Part shown: piece after piece, positions 1-8,950 of the stretch
How positions within the stretch are numbered: position 1 is the first letter of the stretch
Layout of the letters: the number at the start of each line of letters is the position of its first letter
Assembly: GCA_900315075.1 (NCBI GenBank)
Contig: OMXV01000019.1
Location: 62,001 to 126,000 of the forward strand
Direction of reading: 5' to 3'
Source: an uncultured Prevotellaceae bacterium
GTDB lineage: Bacteria > Bacteroidota > Bacteroidia > Bacteroidales > Bacteroidaceae
Length of the DNA: 64,000 nt
Notes under the pieces: generated by a model
What the model was told of the DNA's origin: nothing
The model's database searches: none
What the model saw: the letters and a program-made list of their open reading frames with translations, nothing else
Made by a program: the position numbers and the translations under genes

Positions 1-1
1 A

Positions 2-214
2 GCGCAAAAGGACATTGCTGCCTTGGATGAATATTACAGCAGTGATTTGTGGAAAAAAGATTTTGCCGACGATGAGGCAGGCCTATTGCCTGATGGGTTG
101 AAACGTGGTGTGCTCTCTGAAGACGGTATTTGGAATCTCCTATCTGATTGTAAAGAGTTGAATGGTCGTCTTCGGGATGCTATCAATGAAAGCCAATCCC
201 TCAAGCAACCATGA
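2..214 (+). CDS. DUF4298 family protein, C-terminal part (5' end outside window)
   Basis: The reading frame is open from the first bases of the window, so the gene begins upstream and only about 70 residues are seen. The text LDEYY..D.WKKDF..DEAG.LP..LKRGVLSED is the conserved signature I associate with the DUF4298 family, small acidic proteins of unknown function in Bacteroidetes and Firmicutes. No signal peptide or membrane segment is visible in this part. A TTG or inner ATG start would cut the conserved block, so the partial frame from base 2 is preferred. The family call is good, but no function can be given. Confidence 0.8.
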   Translation, partial: AQKDIAALDEYYSSDLWKKDFADDEAGLLPDGLKRGVLSEDGIWNLLSDCKELNGRLRDAINESQSLKQP

Positions 215-322
215 ATCACCCATAGATGTACCTTATCAGCCGTTGAAAATGAGCTGCAGAATGACACACCCGTATCTCTGTCTTTTAGTGACATTTATAA
301 ATTATCAAAAAAAACAACATAT

Positions 323-886
323 ATGAAGAGTTTTGATTCAAAGCCGTGGATACTACCACAACCAGTGCTGATTATTGGCACTTTTGACAAAAATGGTAAG
401 CCCAATGCCATGAATGCGGCATGGGGAGGTCAATGGGATATGCATGAGATTATTATCTCGCTTGGTTCTCATGCCACAACCGATAACCTATCAGTGAATC
501 CTGAATTTACAGTAGCCTTTGCAACTGTCGAGACAATGGTGGCAGCCGACTATGTAGGCATCATCAGTGGAAGGAATACACCTGAAAAAATGGACAAGAC
601 GGGATGGACAATAGAACAAGCACCAGATGTAAACGCCCCATTATTTAAAGATTTCCCGATGACCCTTGAATGTCGTGTTAAAGAGAAAATAGACGAATCT
701 GAAACAGGCTATTATTTGGTAGGTGAAATTGTAAAAATTCTATGCGATGAGCAATACCTTGATTCAGACAGCATGCCAGATATAGAAAAGATGAAACTTA
801 TCACCTACAATCCCATTCACCACACCTATATTCAAATGGGTAAAACTGTAGGCAAGGCTTTCTCAGATGGGAAACAGCTGAAATAG
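323..886 (+). CDS. Flavin reductase family protein (FMN-binding split barrel)
   Basis: A cytosolic protein of 187 residues, the usual size of single-domain flavin reductase-like proteins that bind FMN in a split beta-barrel. Family features include the early PVLIIGTFDKNGKPNAMNAA block (residues 14-33), the A/V-rich strand ending in VAFATVETMVAADYVG (residues 64-79) and a C-terminal YNPIHHTYIQMGK strand. Such proteins reduce flavin with NAD(P)H or use bound FMN as a redox cofactor; the substrate cannot be read from sequence. It starts at an ATG after an A-rich stretch. A 108-base gap separates it from the DUF4298 gene, and I see no clear promoter there. Confidence 0.85.
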   Translation: MKSFDSKPWILPQPVLIIGTFDKNGKPNAMNAAWGGQWDMHEIIISLGSHATTDNLSVNPEFTVAFATVETMVAADYVGIISGRNTPEKMDKTGWTIEQAPDVNAPLFKDFPMTLECRVKEKIDESETGYYLVGEIVKILCDEQYLDSDSMPDIEKMKLITYNPIHHTYIQMGKTVGKAFSDGKQLK

Positions 887-1013
887 ATGCTACTGTTTCA
901 TACAGCTTTTTCTTTGTGTTTTCCCACGTGACTACTTATATAAAAATCCGTATTTTGGAGATTCAGTTACATAAAAGTGCTGAATGGAACGTTACCCAAA
1001 ATGGAGTGAATAA

Positions 1014-1529
1014 ATGGAAAATCAAAGGATTATCAGAATAGCTACCCCCGCAGACATGGTGGGGATTATGCAAGTGATGGATGCAGCCAAGCAAATCATG
1101 CGGAAATCCGGCAACTTCTATCAGTGGACTGAAGGTTATCCTTCAGAAACAGTTATTATAGAAGATATGGAAAAAGAAGCAGGTTATGTAATAGAAGAGT
1201 GCAAACGAATTGTTGCATACTTTGCATTTCTGCCCTCCCCTGAACCTACCTACGATAAGATTTATGATGGTGAGTGGATAGACGATGAACAGCCTTACCA
1301 TGTTGTCCACCGCATCGCCAGTCTTCCTGATGTTCACACCATTTTTAGCGACATCATGAATTATTGTTTCATACACGATAGTAACATACGAATCGACACC
1401 CATCGCGAAAACATGATTATGCAGCATAATTTAGTAAAACATGGTTTTATCTACTGCGGCATTATATATCTTGTCAATGGCGACGAACGACTGGCCTATC
1501 AGAAAAAAACGTACATGATTGTGACTTAA
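1014..1529 (+). CDS. GNAT family N-acetyltransferase
   Basis: 171 residues, the size of a single GNAT domain. The N-terminus (RIATPADMVGIMQVMDAAK) is the typical first strand and helix of a GNAT fold, followed by a central ...RIVAYFAF strand. The C-terminal HGFIYCGIIYLVNGDERLAYQKK resembles the last strands (xGFxxCG..) of acetyltransferases that modify small molecules or proteins using acetyl-CoA. The canonical Q/RxxGxG/A acetyl-CoA loop is not clear: the region reads SLPDVHTIFSDI, so this is a divergent member. It ends 42 bases before the convergent export operon. The substrate is unknown. Confidence 0.7.
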   Translation: MENQRIIRIATPADMVGIMQVMDAAKQIMRKSGNFYQWTEGYPSETVIIEDMEKEAGYVIEECKRIVAYFAFLPSPEPTYDKIYDGEWIDDEQPYHVVHRIASLPDVHTIFSDIMNYCFIHDSNIRIDTHRENMIMQHNLVKHGFIYCGIIYLVNGDERLAYQKKTYMIVT

Positions 1530-1571
1530 ATTGGAATAATTAGCAGTTTACCAAGGCAATGTATGTGAAGG

Positions 1572-2657
1572 TTAAATATTCTTTTTATAACTCTTGACAG
1601 CCCAAACTGACATAAAAAGAGCTATAGCGGCAAGGGCAAGGATTTGTGGCCAAATGCTCTGAATACCCCCACCTCGGATGAATACAGTGCGAACAGCTTC
1701 TACGAAATAACACATAGGGTTGATATAAGTGGTGAGAAAAGACCATGTAGGCATCGACCTTGTGGGTGTGAATAGTCCACTGAGCAACATAAGTATTACG
1801 ACAAAGAACCACATCACGAAGACCGCCTGCTGCATGGTATCGCTATAGTTGGAGATGATGAGCCCAAACGAAGAGAAGAAGAGTGCAAGTAGCATGGCGA
1901 GAAGATATATTAACCACAATGGACCATTAGGAGTGATACCATATATACTCCAAGCCAACAAAAGACAAACTGTGATGACAAACAATGCAATTATCCAGTA
2001 TGGTATGAGTTTGGCAAGAATGAATGCCCATTTTGAGACAGGTGTAACGTTTATTTGTTCGATAGTACCTGTTTCCTTCTCGCCAACAATGTTCAGAGCT
2101 GGCAGAAATCCAGTCATCAGCATCATCACAATAGCAAAAAGAGCTGGAATCATATAGAGTTTGAAGTCGAGATGTTTATTGTATAAAAAAAGTGTGGAAA
2201 TTTTCGACTGGATGGCTGTAGTATTAGGATTAGCATTGGTATTGACAATCTGAGAGAGGTAAGCCGTACCCATAGTCCCTTTCACACCATTTACAGCATT
2301 GGCTGCAATGAGTACTTGAGGAACACGGCCGTTGATTAAGTCTCGGCTATAGTGTTGTGGAATAACAACCACTACGTCGGCTTCTGCATGTTCTATCTCC
2401 TTCAACGCACTTGAGTAGGATGTTTTTTGGCCATTGAAAATAAAGTAATGGCTGGCTTCGATGTCATGTACGAGCCGCAGTGACTGCATAGAACGATCGT
2501 TATCGACTACATCCACAACTACGTTTTTCACCTCCATATTCATTACCCACGGCATGACACACATTATCATTATGGGGAACACAACAATTAGTCGTGGTAG
2601 AAACGCATTTCGACGTATCTGTATGAATTCTTTTTGAATGAGGTATTTGAGAGACAT
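1572..2657 (-). CDS. ABC-2 type transport permease (YhhJ/YbhR-like), last gene of export operon
   Basis: 361 residues with the ABC-2 permease layout: a first membrane segment near residues 22-40, a soluble extracytoplasmic domain of roughly 120 residues, then five hydrophobic segments in the C-terminal half. The motif GEKETGTIEQINVTPVS (about residues 190-206) is the conserved cytoplasmic coupling segment of this family. It pairs with the similar permease upstream and the fused ATPase to form an exporter for drugs or other amphipathic compounds, linked to TolC through the HlyD-like protein. It is separated from the preceding permease by 85 bases that carry the 7-bp/8-bp repeat, an unusual gap inside this otherwise tight operon. 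Confidence 0.88.
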   Translation of the reverse strand: MSLKYLIQKEFIQIRRNAFLPRLIVVFPIMIMCVMPWVMNMEVKNVVVDVVDNDRSMQSLRLVHDIEASHYFIFNGQKTSYSSALKEIEHAEADVVVVIPQHYSRDLINGRVPQVLIAANAVNGVKGTMGTAYLSQIVNTNANPNTTAIQSKISTLFLYNKHLDFKLYMIPALFAIVMMLMTGFLPALNIVGEKETGTIEQINVTPVSKWAFILAKLIPYWIIALFVITVCLLLAWSIYGITPNGPLWLIYLLAMLLALFFSSFGLIISNYSDTMQQAVFVMWFFVVILMLLSGLFTPTRSMPTWSFLTTYINPMCYFVEAVRTVFIRGGGIQSIWPQILALAAIALFMSVWAVKSYKKNI

Positions 2658-2663
2658 AATTAC

Positions 2664-2733
2664 AGTTAGAAATTAGAAGTTAGGAGTTTAAAGATATATC
2701 AATTAGTTTGTCAACTCTTTTACTTGTCAACTT
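2664..2733 (-). repeat. Short copy of the paired 7-bp / 8-bp leader repeat
   Basis: On the plus strand, four to five variants of AGTTAGA/G (2664-2688) are followed by GTTTGTCAACTC..ACTTGTCAACTT (2706-2733). The same two motifs in the same order make the long arrays at 15864-16098 and the degenerate copy at 24199-24267. In all three places the next start codon on the minus strand lies just downstream in the sense direction; here it is the permease start at 2657, about 6 bases away. Confidence 0.7.
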
Positions 2734-2742
2734 ATAAAACAT

Positions 2743-3801
2743 TTACTCTAAGCGTCTTTTGAATGTAAGGAGTGCGAGCGACAGCAGCGCCACAAACATT
2801 GCAGTGAGCACAATCAGTTCGCTGAATACCTGTTCTATTCCTACACCCATTATCATCAGTTTTCGCATGGCTGAGATATAATAGCGAGTGGGAACAATAG
2901 CCGATACCCATTGCAGTATCTTTGGCATTGATTCTACGGGAAATAGCATACCCGATAGCATCACGATGGGCATGAGCAAAACCATGGCACATATGAGTAG
3001 TGCCACTAATTGAGTTTTGGCAATATTAGACACAAGCAACCCAAGTGAAAGAGCTAATAAAATATAGACAGTTGAGATAATGAATATCCATGACAAAGAC
3101 CCCGCAAGTGGTACATCAAGCACAAACCTCGACATGAGCAGAATTATAAAAAGTATAACAAATGCCAACACCAGATAAGGGATAACTTTTGCCACGATAA
3201 TCATCAGTGGTTTTGACGGCGAAACCAACAAAACCTCCATTGTCCCTTTCTCCTTTTCTCGCACAATAGAGATACTTGTCATCATGGCGCACACGAGCAT
3301 CAGTAGCATACCCATGATAGCAGGCACAAAATTATAGGCAGATTTCATCTGTGGATTGTAGAGCATTCGCACATTGACTATCGAATGTTGAGGATTGGCT
3401 ATAACTTGGGCTGCATAGTTAGACCACTGTTGAGCCATATTGGGGTCTGCACCATCAACCACAAGCTGTATCCCACTCTTTTTCGATGCGAAATTCTGTC
3501 CGAATACCACTGCCATGTCCGCTTTCTGACTCCGAATAAATAGCTCTGCCTCCTTTGGTGTAGTGACAGTTTTCACGATTGTAAAATACTCCGACTGTGA
3601 GAGGCGTTCCACGACAGTCTGGGTGGCATGGTCGGCGCTTGCCATCACAATTACAGTACGCACATTCCTCACATCTGTACGAATGGCGAATCCGAAGAGT
3701 AACATCAGCACAAGCGGCATACCGAAAAGCAACAACATTGTCCGCTTATCACGCAATATGTGCTTGGTCTCTTTAATGACAAATGATGTAAACTGTCTCA
3801 T
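2743..3801 (-). CDS. ABC-2 type transport permease (YbhS-like)
   Basis: 352 residues from the ATG at 3801. A GTG at 3816 would overlap the ATPase gene by 8 bases and is the alternative. The protein starts with a cytoplasmic helix (MRQFTSFVIKETKHILRDKR), then the first membrane segment, an extracytoplasmic domain of about 130 residues, and five more hydrophobic segments. REKEKGTMEVLLVSPSKP is the conserved ABC-2 coupling segment. It forms the membrane pore together with the second permease. Start and stop of neighbours nearly touch on the upstream side, indicating translational coupling with the ATPase. Confidence 0.88.
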   Translation of the reverse strand: MRQFTSFVIKETKHILRDKRTMLLLFGMPLVLMLLFGFAIRTDVRNVRTVIVMASADHATQTVVERLSQSEYFTIVKTVTTPKEAELFIRSQKADMAVVFGQNFASKKSGIQLVVDGADPNMAQQWSNYAAQVIANPQHSIVNVRMLYNPQMKSAYNFVPAIMGMLLMLVCAMMTSISIVREKEKGTMEVLLVSPSKPLMIIVAKVIPYLVLAFVILFIILLMSRFVLDVPLAGSLSWIFIISTVYILLALSLGLLVSNIAKTQLVALLICAMVLLMPIVMLSGMLFPVESMPKILQWVSAIVPTRYYISAMRKLMIMGVGIEQVFSELIVLTAMFVALLSLALLTFKRRLE

Positions 3802-3808
3802 AATTTGA

Positions 3809-5326
3809 TTAATCACTAGAGCGTGATGCTTGTCGTGCTAAATACGTAAAAACGTGGTTCATGTCGGGCTGGTTAAACTCTTTCTTTAAAGCATCAGGTG
3901 TCCCCATTGCCTTGATTTTTCCGTCAACCATAATAGAAATTCTATCGCAATACTCTGCTTCATCCATATAGTGGGTTGTCACAAAGACAGTGATGCCCCT
4001 ATTTGCTGCATCATAGATTAGTTCCCAAAACTGCCGACGAGTGGCAGGATCCACGCCACCGGTTGGTTCATCGAGAAACACAATTCCAGGCTCGTGAAAA
4101 ATACTAACAGAAAAAGCTAACTTCTGTTTCCATCCGAGTGGTATTGATGAGACGAGTGTGTTTTTGTGTTCTGCAAAATTCAATCGTTCGAGCAGTTCAT
4201 CTGTCTTTCGTCGTATATCAGAATTTTTCATACCATAGATACCAGCAAAGAGCCTAATGTTTTCAGCCACCGTTAGGTCCTCATATAGTGAAAATTTCTG
4301 AGACATATAGCCTATATGTTTTTTTATTTGTTCATGTTCAGTCTTTATATCATATCCCACAACCCGTCCTGTACCACTCGTGGGTTGGTTTAGTCCTGTC
4401 AGCATGTGCATGGCAGTTGTCTTTCCGGCTCCATTGGCTCCTAAGAATCCAAATATTTCCCCCTTTTTCACTGTAAACGAGATATCATCGACGGCATGGA
4501 ATGTTCCAAATGCTTTCACCAAATGTTCAACTTCTATGACATTCTCTGTCTTCGTAGAGTCAATAGATTCACGAATTGAGTAGTTATTGGCTGGAGCACC
4601 GACTTTACTTTTTTCTGGTATTTCCCGTTTAATTGGTGGAGGATTAAAGATTTCGCGGAATTGGTCGAGAATCAACTCTGGTGTGCCGATGCCTGCAATG
4701 CTGCCATGATTGAGAAAAGCCACGCGTTCACAACATCTCACCTCGTCAAGATAAGGTGTCGAGGCCATAATTGAAATACCGCGTTCTTTCAATGTTGCGA
4801 GCATCTCCCAAAACTCTTTACGGCTCACGGGGTCAACTCCTGTTGTCGGTTCATCGAGAAACAACACACTCGGCTGATGTACCAATGCACAACATAGGGC
4901 GAGTTTCTGCTTCATCCCCCCTGATAGAGCACCAGCCCTGCGGCTACGAAAGCGTTCTATCTGTGAATAGATTGCCTTGATGCTGTCGTAGCCCTCATCA
5001 ACGGTGGTTCCAAAAAGCGTGGCGAAAAAGGTCAAGTTTTCCTCAACGGTCAAATCCTGATAGAGTGAGAATTTTCCTGGCATATATCCAACTCGCCTGC
5101 GTATTTCTTTCATTTGTTTCACAACATCATATCCCTCAACCTTTGCCGTGCCTTTCTCTGGCAAAAGTAGTGAACAAAGAATACGATACATAGTTGTCTT
5201 GCCTGCGCCATCAGGACCGATGAGTCCGAAGACTTCTCCTTTTTTGATGCTGAACGACACCTCGTGGAGAGCTTTTACCCCACCATAGTTTTTGCAGATA
5301 TTTAAGACTTCTACAGTATTTATCAT
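3809..5326 (-). CDS. ABC exporter ATPase with two nucleotide-binding domains (YbhF-like)
   Basis: 505 residues made of two ATPase domains joined by a linker at about 225-262. Domain 1 has Walker A GPDGAGKT (37-44), signature LSGGMKQ (134-140) and Walker B LFLDEP (155-160). Domain 2 has Walker A GANGAGKT (296-303) and a Walker B VFLDEP, but its signature reads IPLGWKQ instead of LSGGQ, as is usual in the second half of YbhF-type proteins. It powers export through the two ABC-2 permeases encoded downstream. The family works with an HlyD-type periplasmic adaptor, which is the next gene upstream. Confidence 0.92.
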   Translation of the reverse strand: MINTVEVLNICKNYGGVKALHEVSFSIKKGEVFGLIGPDGAGKTTMYRILCSLLLPEKGTAKVEGYDVVKQMKEIRRRVGYMPGKFSLYQDLTVEENLTFFATLFGTTVDEGYDSIKAIYSQIERFRSRRAGALSGGMKQKLALCCALVHQPSVLFLDEPTTGVDPVSRKEFWEMLATLKERGISIMASTPYLDEVRCCERVAFLNHGSIAGIGTPELILDQFREIFNPPPIKREIPEKSKVGAPANNYSIRESIDSTKTENVIEVEHLVKAFGTFHAVDDISFTVKKGEIFGFLGANGAGKTTAMHMLTGLNQPTSGTGRVVGYDIKTEHEQIKKHIGYMSQKFSLYEDLTVAENIRLFAGIYGMKNSDIRRKTDELLERLNFAEHKNTLVSSIPLGWKQKLAFSVSIFHEPGIVFLDEPTGGVDPATRRQFWELIYDAANRGITVFVTTHYMDEAEYCDRISIMVDGKIKAMGTPDALKKEFNQPDMNHVFTYLARQASRSSD

Positions 5327-5351
5327 GTTCTATGGCTATCAAAATTTCAGT

Positions 5352-6326
5352 TTAGAATTTCACTTCTCCATACATACCTATCTTCACGAAGCCATCGTTT
5401 TTGAAAACCACCTTAATCGCATACACCAAATCGGCACGTTCGTCGTCAGTAAGTATGGTCTTAGGTGTGAATTCACTCTGATTAGATATCCACGAGATTT
5501 TTCCATCGTACTCTTTTTTCTTCCCATCTCCATAGTCAGCAAAAACCTTTACATCTTGCCCTACCTTGATATTCTGCAATTGTGCAGATGTAACGTATGC
5601 CCTCAAAAACATGCTATTTGTGTCTGCCATCTTAAACAATGGCTTTCCTGTTGTGACAAATTCACCAAGTTCCACATATTTCTCGAGCACAGTCCCAGTG
5701 AAAGGTGCAATAATTTCGGTATTCGCAATCTGGTCATCAATTTGCCGTATTTGTGCTTCCAAGTTAGCAACTTGTGCATCGACACCATCCATTTGAGCTT
5801 CAATACCAGCGCTTTGTTCTTCCAAACTGGCATTATTACTACGTATTTGGTCACGTGTAGCATCCAATTGTTTTTCCAAAACTTTAATTTGGTAGTTGAT
5901 GTCATCGAGTTGTTTTCGTGGCACCGCCCCATCTCTAACCAGTTCTGAGAATCTTTGCTGCTCTCGTTTGGCGTTTGCAATTTGTTGGTTGATTGAAGAC
6001 AGTTGTTTTTCCAGGTCGAGTTGTCGACTGTCAGTTGCATTACGTGACGATGCCAATTGTCGTTTGTTGGCACTCAGTTGTCCACGATTAGTCTCCAATT
6101 GTTCTTTTTTCATGAGGAGCTGATAAGAATCAACACGTCCTATCACATTTCCGTTTTCTACCTGTTCGCCTTCCATGACATTAAAGAGTTTCAGTTCTCC
6201 TGTTGATTTGGCAGAAATGGTGACCTCTGTAGCCTCAAAAATACCTGTGGCGTCATATTCCTTTTCTTTTTTTCCACAAGCGGTCATAACCAATATCAAA
6301 CATATCAATGCAATTGTTTTTTTCAT
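5352..6326 (-). CDS. HlyD-family periplasmic adaptor lipoprotein
   Basis: 324 residues. The N-terminus is a lipoprotein signal peptide ending LVMTAC (Cys17), so the protein is likely anchored by lipid in the periplasmic leaflet. A beta-barrel/lipoyl half-motif (EATEVTISAKSTGELKLFNVMEGEQVENGNVIGRV, split in two) precedes a long coiled coil of Q/R-rich heptads (about residues 75-200). A second lipoyl half (IAPFTGTVLEKYVELGEFV) and a barrel domain follow. This is the membrane-fusion fold that bridges inner-membrane ABC permeases to TolC. It lies 25 bases upstream of the ATPase gene and 61 bases downstream of the TolC gene. Confidence 0.92.
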   Translation of the reverse strand: MKKTIALICLILVMTACGKKEKEYDATGIFEATEVTISAKSTGELKLFNVMEGEQVENGNVIGRVDSYQLLMKKEQLETNRGQLSANKRQLASSRNATDSRQLDLEKQLSSINQQIANAKREQQRFSELVRDGAVPRKQLDDINYQIKVLEKQLDATRDQIRSNNASLEEQSAGIEAQMDGVDAQVANLEAQIRQIDDQIANTEIIAPFTGTVLEKYVELGEFVTTGKPLFKMADTNSMFLRAYVTSAQLQNIKVGQDVKVFADYGDGKKKEYDGKISWISNQSEFTPKTILTDDERADLVYAIKVVFKNDGFVKIGMYGEVKF

Positions 6327-6387
6327 ATTATGTGGTTTTAATTGTCTAAAAATGTAAGAACTTGTTAACGTTGACTTATCAAAATCA

Positions 6388-7650
6388 TTAATTATTTGTA
6401 GTAAACTTATTGTCGTAAATCAATTTTAGCATCTCTATTTCATGGATAGATTGTTGCACTTTAGCAGCATTTTCTGCATTTAGATCTTTCACGAGGTCGT
6501 TCACCTCAATAATACCATGAGATAGTTTTGATTCTGCAGCCTTACGAACAGAAGAACGTAGGGCGATAATCTCTTCATCATTAGCCATTATCTTCTTATA
6601 GCGTGCTATTTCTTCATTCTGCTGTATTTGCTCTTGATGGTTGTTGAATAAGAACACATCTCGGTTGTTCTCTGTCAATTCTCGTTGTATCTGTATCTTT
6701 GCCTTATCGTTTTTTCTGGTATAAAGTGCTCCTATATTCCAGGTTAGTCGTGCCCCAATCATACCATTAAGACTCCAGTTGTGCTTCATCATATCCTCAA
6801 ACATATTGTAGCCGGGATATCCATAAAAACCTTGGGCAAACACACCGAGTTTCGGCATTATGGCAGCATTCAATGCCTTTTCCTGTGCATCATACAACCT
6901 CAATTGGGCTTCAAAGAGCCGTAGCTCAGGCCGGTTGTTCTCATTATTTATTTCAGTGAAAGTAGGCTTCTGAATATGACTTACTTCAATTCCGCAAAAT
7001 GTGGAAAGCATGGTCAGCAACATTTTTTTCTGCGATTCAAGGCTGACTGCCTGCTGGACAACATTTAATCTTTCTGCTTTGACCTTTTGCAAGTCACATT
7101 CAGCAGCCGTTCCTCCCTTCACCATTGACGTTAGTTGTCGTTCGCTGCCTCCAAGCAATTCTTGTAAATCCTTATTCAGTTGTATCTGTTCGTCGAGCAA
7201 CAACAGTGAGAAATACATCTCATTTACACGCTTACGCACATGATAAATAGTGACCTCTGTCTGGGTAGTCTGAACCATACCCTGCTCGCGAGCGATCTGC
7301 TTTTGACTACTAATTGCACCTCCATCATATACCGTCTGGTTGATATCAACGCCCACACGGTACTGATCTTTTGTCAATCCTTTCATATCCAGTCCTATTT
7401 GTTGATAGAGATTTTGCATCTGGTCGGGAAAACCAGCTACATCACTCTGGTATGTGACCTGCGCCGAAGCTGACACTTGCGGCAACCAACCTTTCGCAAT
7501 ATTTGACACAGTAAGATCGGTGGTTTTCTTAATAAGATCATACTGTCGTATGAGGGGATAGTTCTGTTCTGCAGCTTGTTGACACTCTTCCAGTGTTTGT
7601 GCATATGTCGCAAATGGTAGTAACACCAATGCCAAAATAAACATTCTCAT
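6388..7650 (-). CDS. TolC-family outer membrane efflux protein
   Basis: 420 residues with a signal peptide (MRMFILALVLLPFATYAQ). The mature part is two repeats of long amphipathic helices with short strands, as in TolC. Recognisable pieces are TLEECQQAAEQNYPL at the N-terminus and YGYPGYNMFEDM...NWSLNGMIGARLTWNIG in the second repeat, a typical outer-membrane strand segment. It should form the outer-membrane exit duct for the export operon, of which it is the first gene. A minus-strand -7 box lies 25 bases upstream, opposite the divergent AraC gene. Confidence 0.92.
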   Translation of the reverse strand: MRMFILALVLLPFATYAQTLEECQQAAEQNYPLIRQYDLIKKTTDLTVSNIAKGWLPQVSASAQVTYQSDVAGFPDQMQNLYQQIGLDMKGLTKDQYRVGVDINQTVYDGGAISSQKQIAREQGMVQTTQTEVTIYHVRKRVNEMYFSLLLLDEQIQLNKDLQELLGGSERQLTSMVKGGTAAECDLQKVKAERLNVVQQAVSLESQKKMLLTMLSTFCGIEVSHIQKPTFTEINNENNRPELRLFEAQLRLYDAQEKALNAAIMPKLGVFAQGFYGYPGYNMFEDMMKHNWSLNGMIGARLTWNIGALYTRKNDKAKIQIQRELTENNRDVFLFNNHQEQIQQNEEIARYKKIMANDEEIIALRSSVRKAAESKLSHGIIEVNDLVKDLNAENAAKVQQSIHEIEMLKLIYDNKFTTNN

Positions 7651-7674
7651 TATTTACACATTTTGATTTTGGTG

Positions 7675-7682
7675 CAAAGATA
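7675..7682 (-). promoter_or_regulatory. -7 promoter box for the export operon
   Basis: On the minus strand this reads TATCTTTG, an exact match to the Bacteroidetes -7 consensus TAnnTTTG, about 25 bases before the TolC start. No good TTTG -33 element is seen 19-20 nt upstream, so the promoter may depend on an activator, plausibly the divergent AraC protein. Confidence 0.6.
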
Positions 7683-7779
7683 TAGTATTTTTAACGTGAT
7701 GCAGCTATCTAATATAAGAGAATAATGTTCTTTTTGTACGATTTTCTCACATTACGAACGGATTTTCCCTAAAATACGT

Positions 7780-7787
7780 TATCTTTG
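7780..7787 (+). promoter_or_regulatory. -7 promoter box for the AraC-family gene
   Basis: TATCTTTG on the plus strand, 17 bases before the ATG at 7805. A -33 TTTG at the proper distance is missing. The box overlaps an in-frame GTG (7787), which argues that translation starts at 7805. About 97 bases separate this box from the opposing -7 box, room enough for a shared operator. Confidence 0.6.
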
Positions 7788-7804
7788 TGGTCAAATTCAA
7801 TAAA

Positions 7805-8719
7805 ATGGCAACAAATAAACAGCCCAAGTTAATGGACATGTCCCAAATGAGGGACATATTCTCTCCACATTTCAATGAAATCAACGAGAATGTCTATCTG
7901 AGCAACGAACTTGCAATGGTTCGAGGTCATCGACTTATGTTTAATTTATTACTACAGCAGACACCACCCTTTGTTATTAATGACCATCGTCTTGGTATTA
8001 TCACCCATGGTGAAGGGAGTGTCAATTTCAATCTTGTAGATCATCATCTTCAATCAGGAACAATCATCTATCTTGGCCCTGGTACCATTATCACTCCCAA
8101 TCAATTCTCTGACGATATCGAACTTAGAGGAATCGGGCTCTTCTCTGATTTTCCAATGCCCTTTAGTCCAGGAAAGTTCCCTGCAGCCTTCAATGGACAA
8201 GTGCGTGATTTTCAAATTGCTGTTTCATCCGAAGACATTCAAACCACCCTTAACCTACTCGACTTATTATGGCATTTTGTCCATCAGCCTAATTATCATC
8301 GTCCAACAGTCACAGCTCTCGTTGCAGCTCTCATGCACCATTATGATTATCTGTTCCACCTGCATTATTACCATCTTGCAAGCGTCCGCTCCCATGAACA
8401 AACGATTTTCGATCGTTTCATCCAACTTGTCAATCTTCACTGTCGCGAGCAGCACCAGATAGCATACTATGCCGACCGCATGTGTCTTACCGAACGATAT
8501 TTAGGCACAATCATCAAACAAACAAGTGGCGAAACAGCAAAAGAATGGATAGACCGTGCTCTTATCACTCATGCCAAAGTCCTTTTACGTCATTCTGATA
8601 AGACGGTAGTAGAAATATCTGAGGAGCTTTGCTTCCCAAATCCATCGTTTTTCTCCAAATATTTCAAACGACTTACAAATTTTACACCTTTAAAATTCAA
8701 AAACAGCAAAAACAAGTAA
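7805..8719 (+). CDS. AraC-family transcriptional regulator
   Basis: 304 residues from the ATG at 7805. The first ~170 residues form a cupin-like sensing domain (HRLGIITHGEGSVNFNL, then GTIIYLGPGTIITPNQF). The C-terminal ~100 residues hold the double helix-turn-helix: YYADRMCLTERYLGTIIKQTSG is the first and VVEISEELCFPNPSFFSKYFKR the second, with the usual end TPLKFKNSK in place of TPxxYR. It is transcribed away from the TolC-HlyD-ABC operon and is the natural candidate regulator of it. The inducer is unknown. The intergenic region between the two genes is about 155 bases. Confidence 0.9.
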   Translation: MATNKQPKLMDMSQMRDIFSPHFNEINENVYLSNELAMVRGHRLMFNLLLQQTPPFVINDHRLGIITHGEGSVNFNLVDHHLQSGTIIYLGPGTIITPNQFSDDIELRGIGLFSDFPMPFSPGKFPAAFNGQVRDFQIAVSSEDIQTTLNLLDLLWHFVHQPNYHRPTVTALVAALMHHYDYLFHLHYYHLASVRSHEQTIFDRFIQLVNLHCREQHQIAYYADRMCLTERYLGTIIKQTSGETAKEWIDRALITHAKVLLRHSDKTVVEISEELCFPNPSFFSKYFKRLTNFTPLKFKNSKNK

Positions 8720-8856
8720 GTTTTTTCAAATCGCGAGCATGGGTCTCTTCTTTTTTTCAGCCCCTTTACAATTCTATGCAGTTCCAATCTTCTATATAAA
8801 ATCCTAATAATCATTAAAACCATTGTCAAAAACACTAACAATTGTATTATTTTTTA

Positions 8857-8864
8857 TAAATTTG
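8857..8864 (+). promoter_or_regulatory. Possible -7 box upstream of msrA
   Basis: TAAATTTG matches TAnnTTTG on the plus strand, 87 bases before the msrA start. No TTTG is found 19-20 nt upstream, so this is a weak candidate. The rest of the 231-base gap (8720-8950) shows no other recognisable site. Confidence 0.35.
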
Positions 8865-8950
8865 CGATACCAAACCATCTCCTGATTTATGGACGCACGC
8901 AAATCATTCTTTAGTCATATCAGAAAGTAGATTGAATGAATCATAATTAA

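Noticed and set aside
7787-7804. GTG start for the AraC gene
   Set aside because: The GTG overlaps the -7 promoter box, so it would not be in the message; ATG 7805 is better.
8720-8950. Intrinsic terminator after the AraC gene
   Set aside because: T-runs are present, but no convincing stem precedes them.
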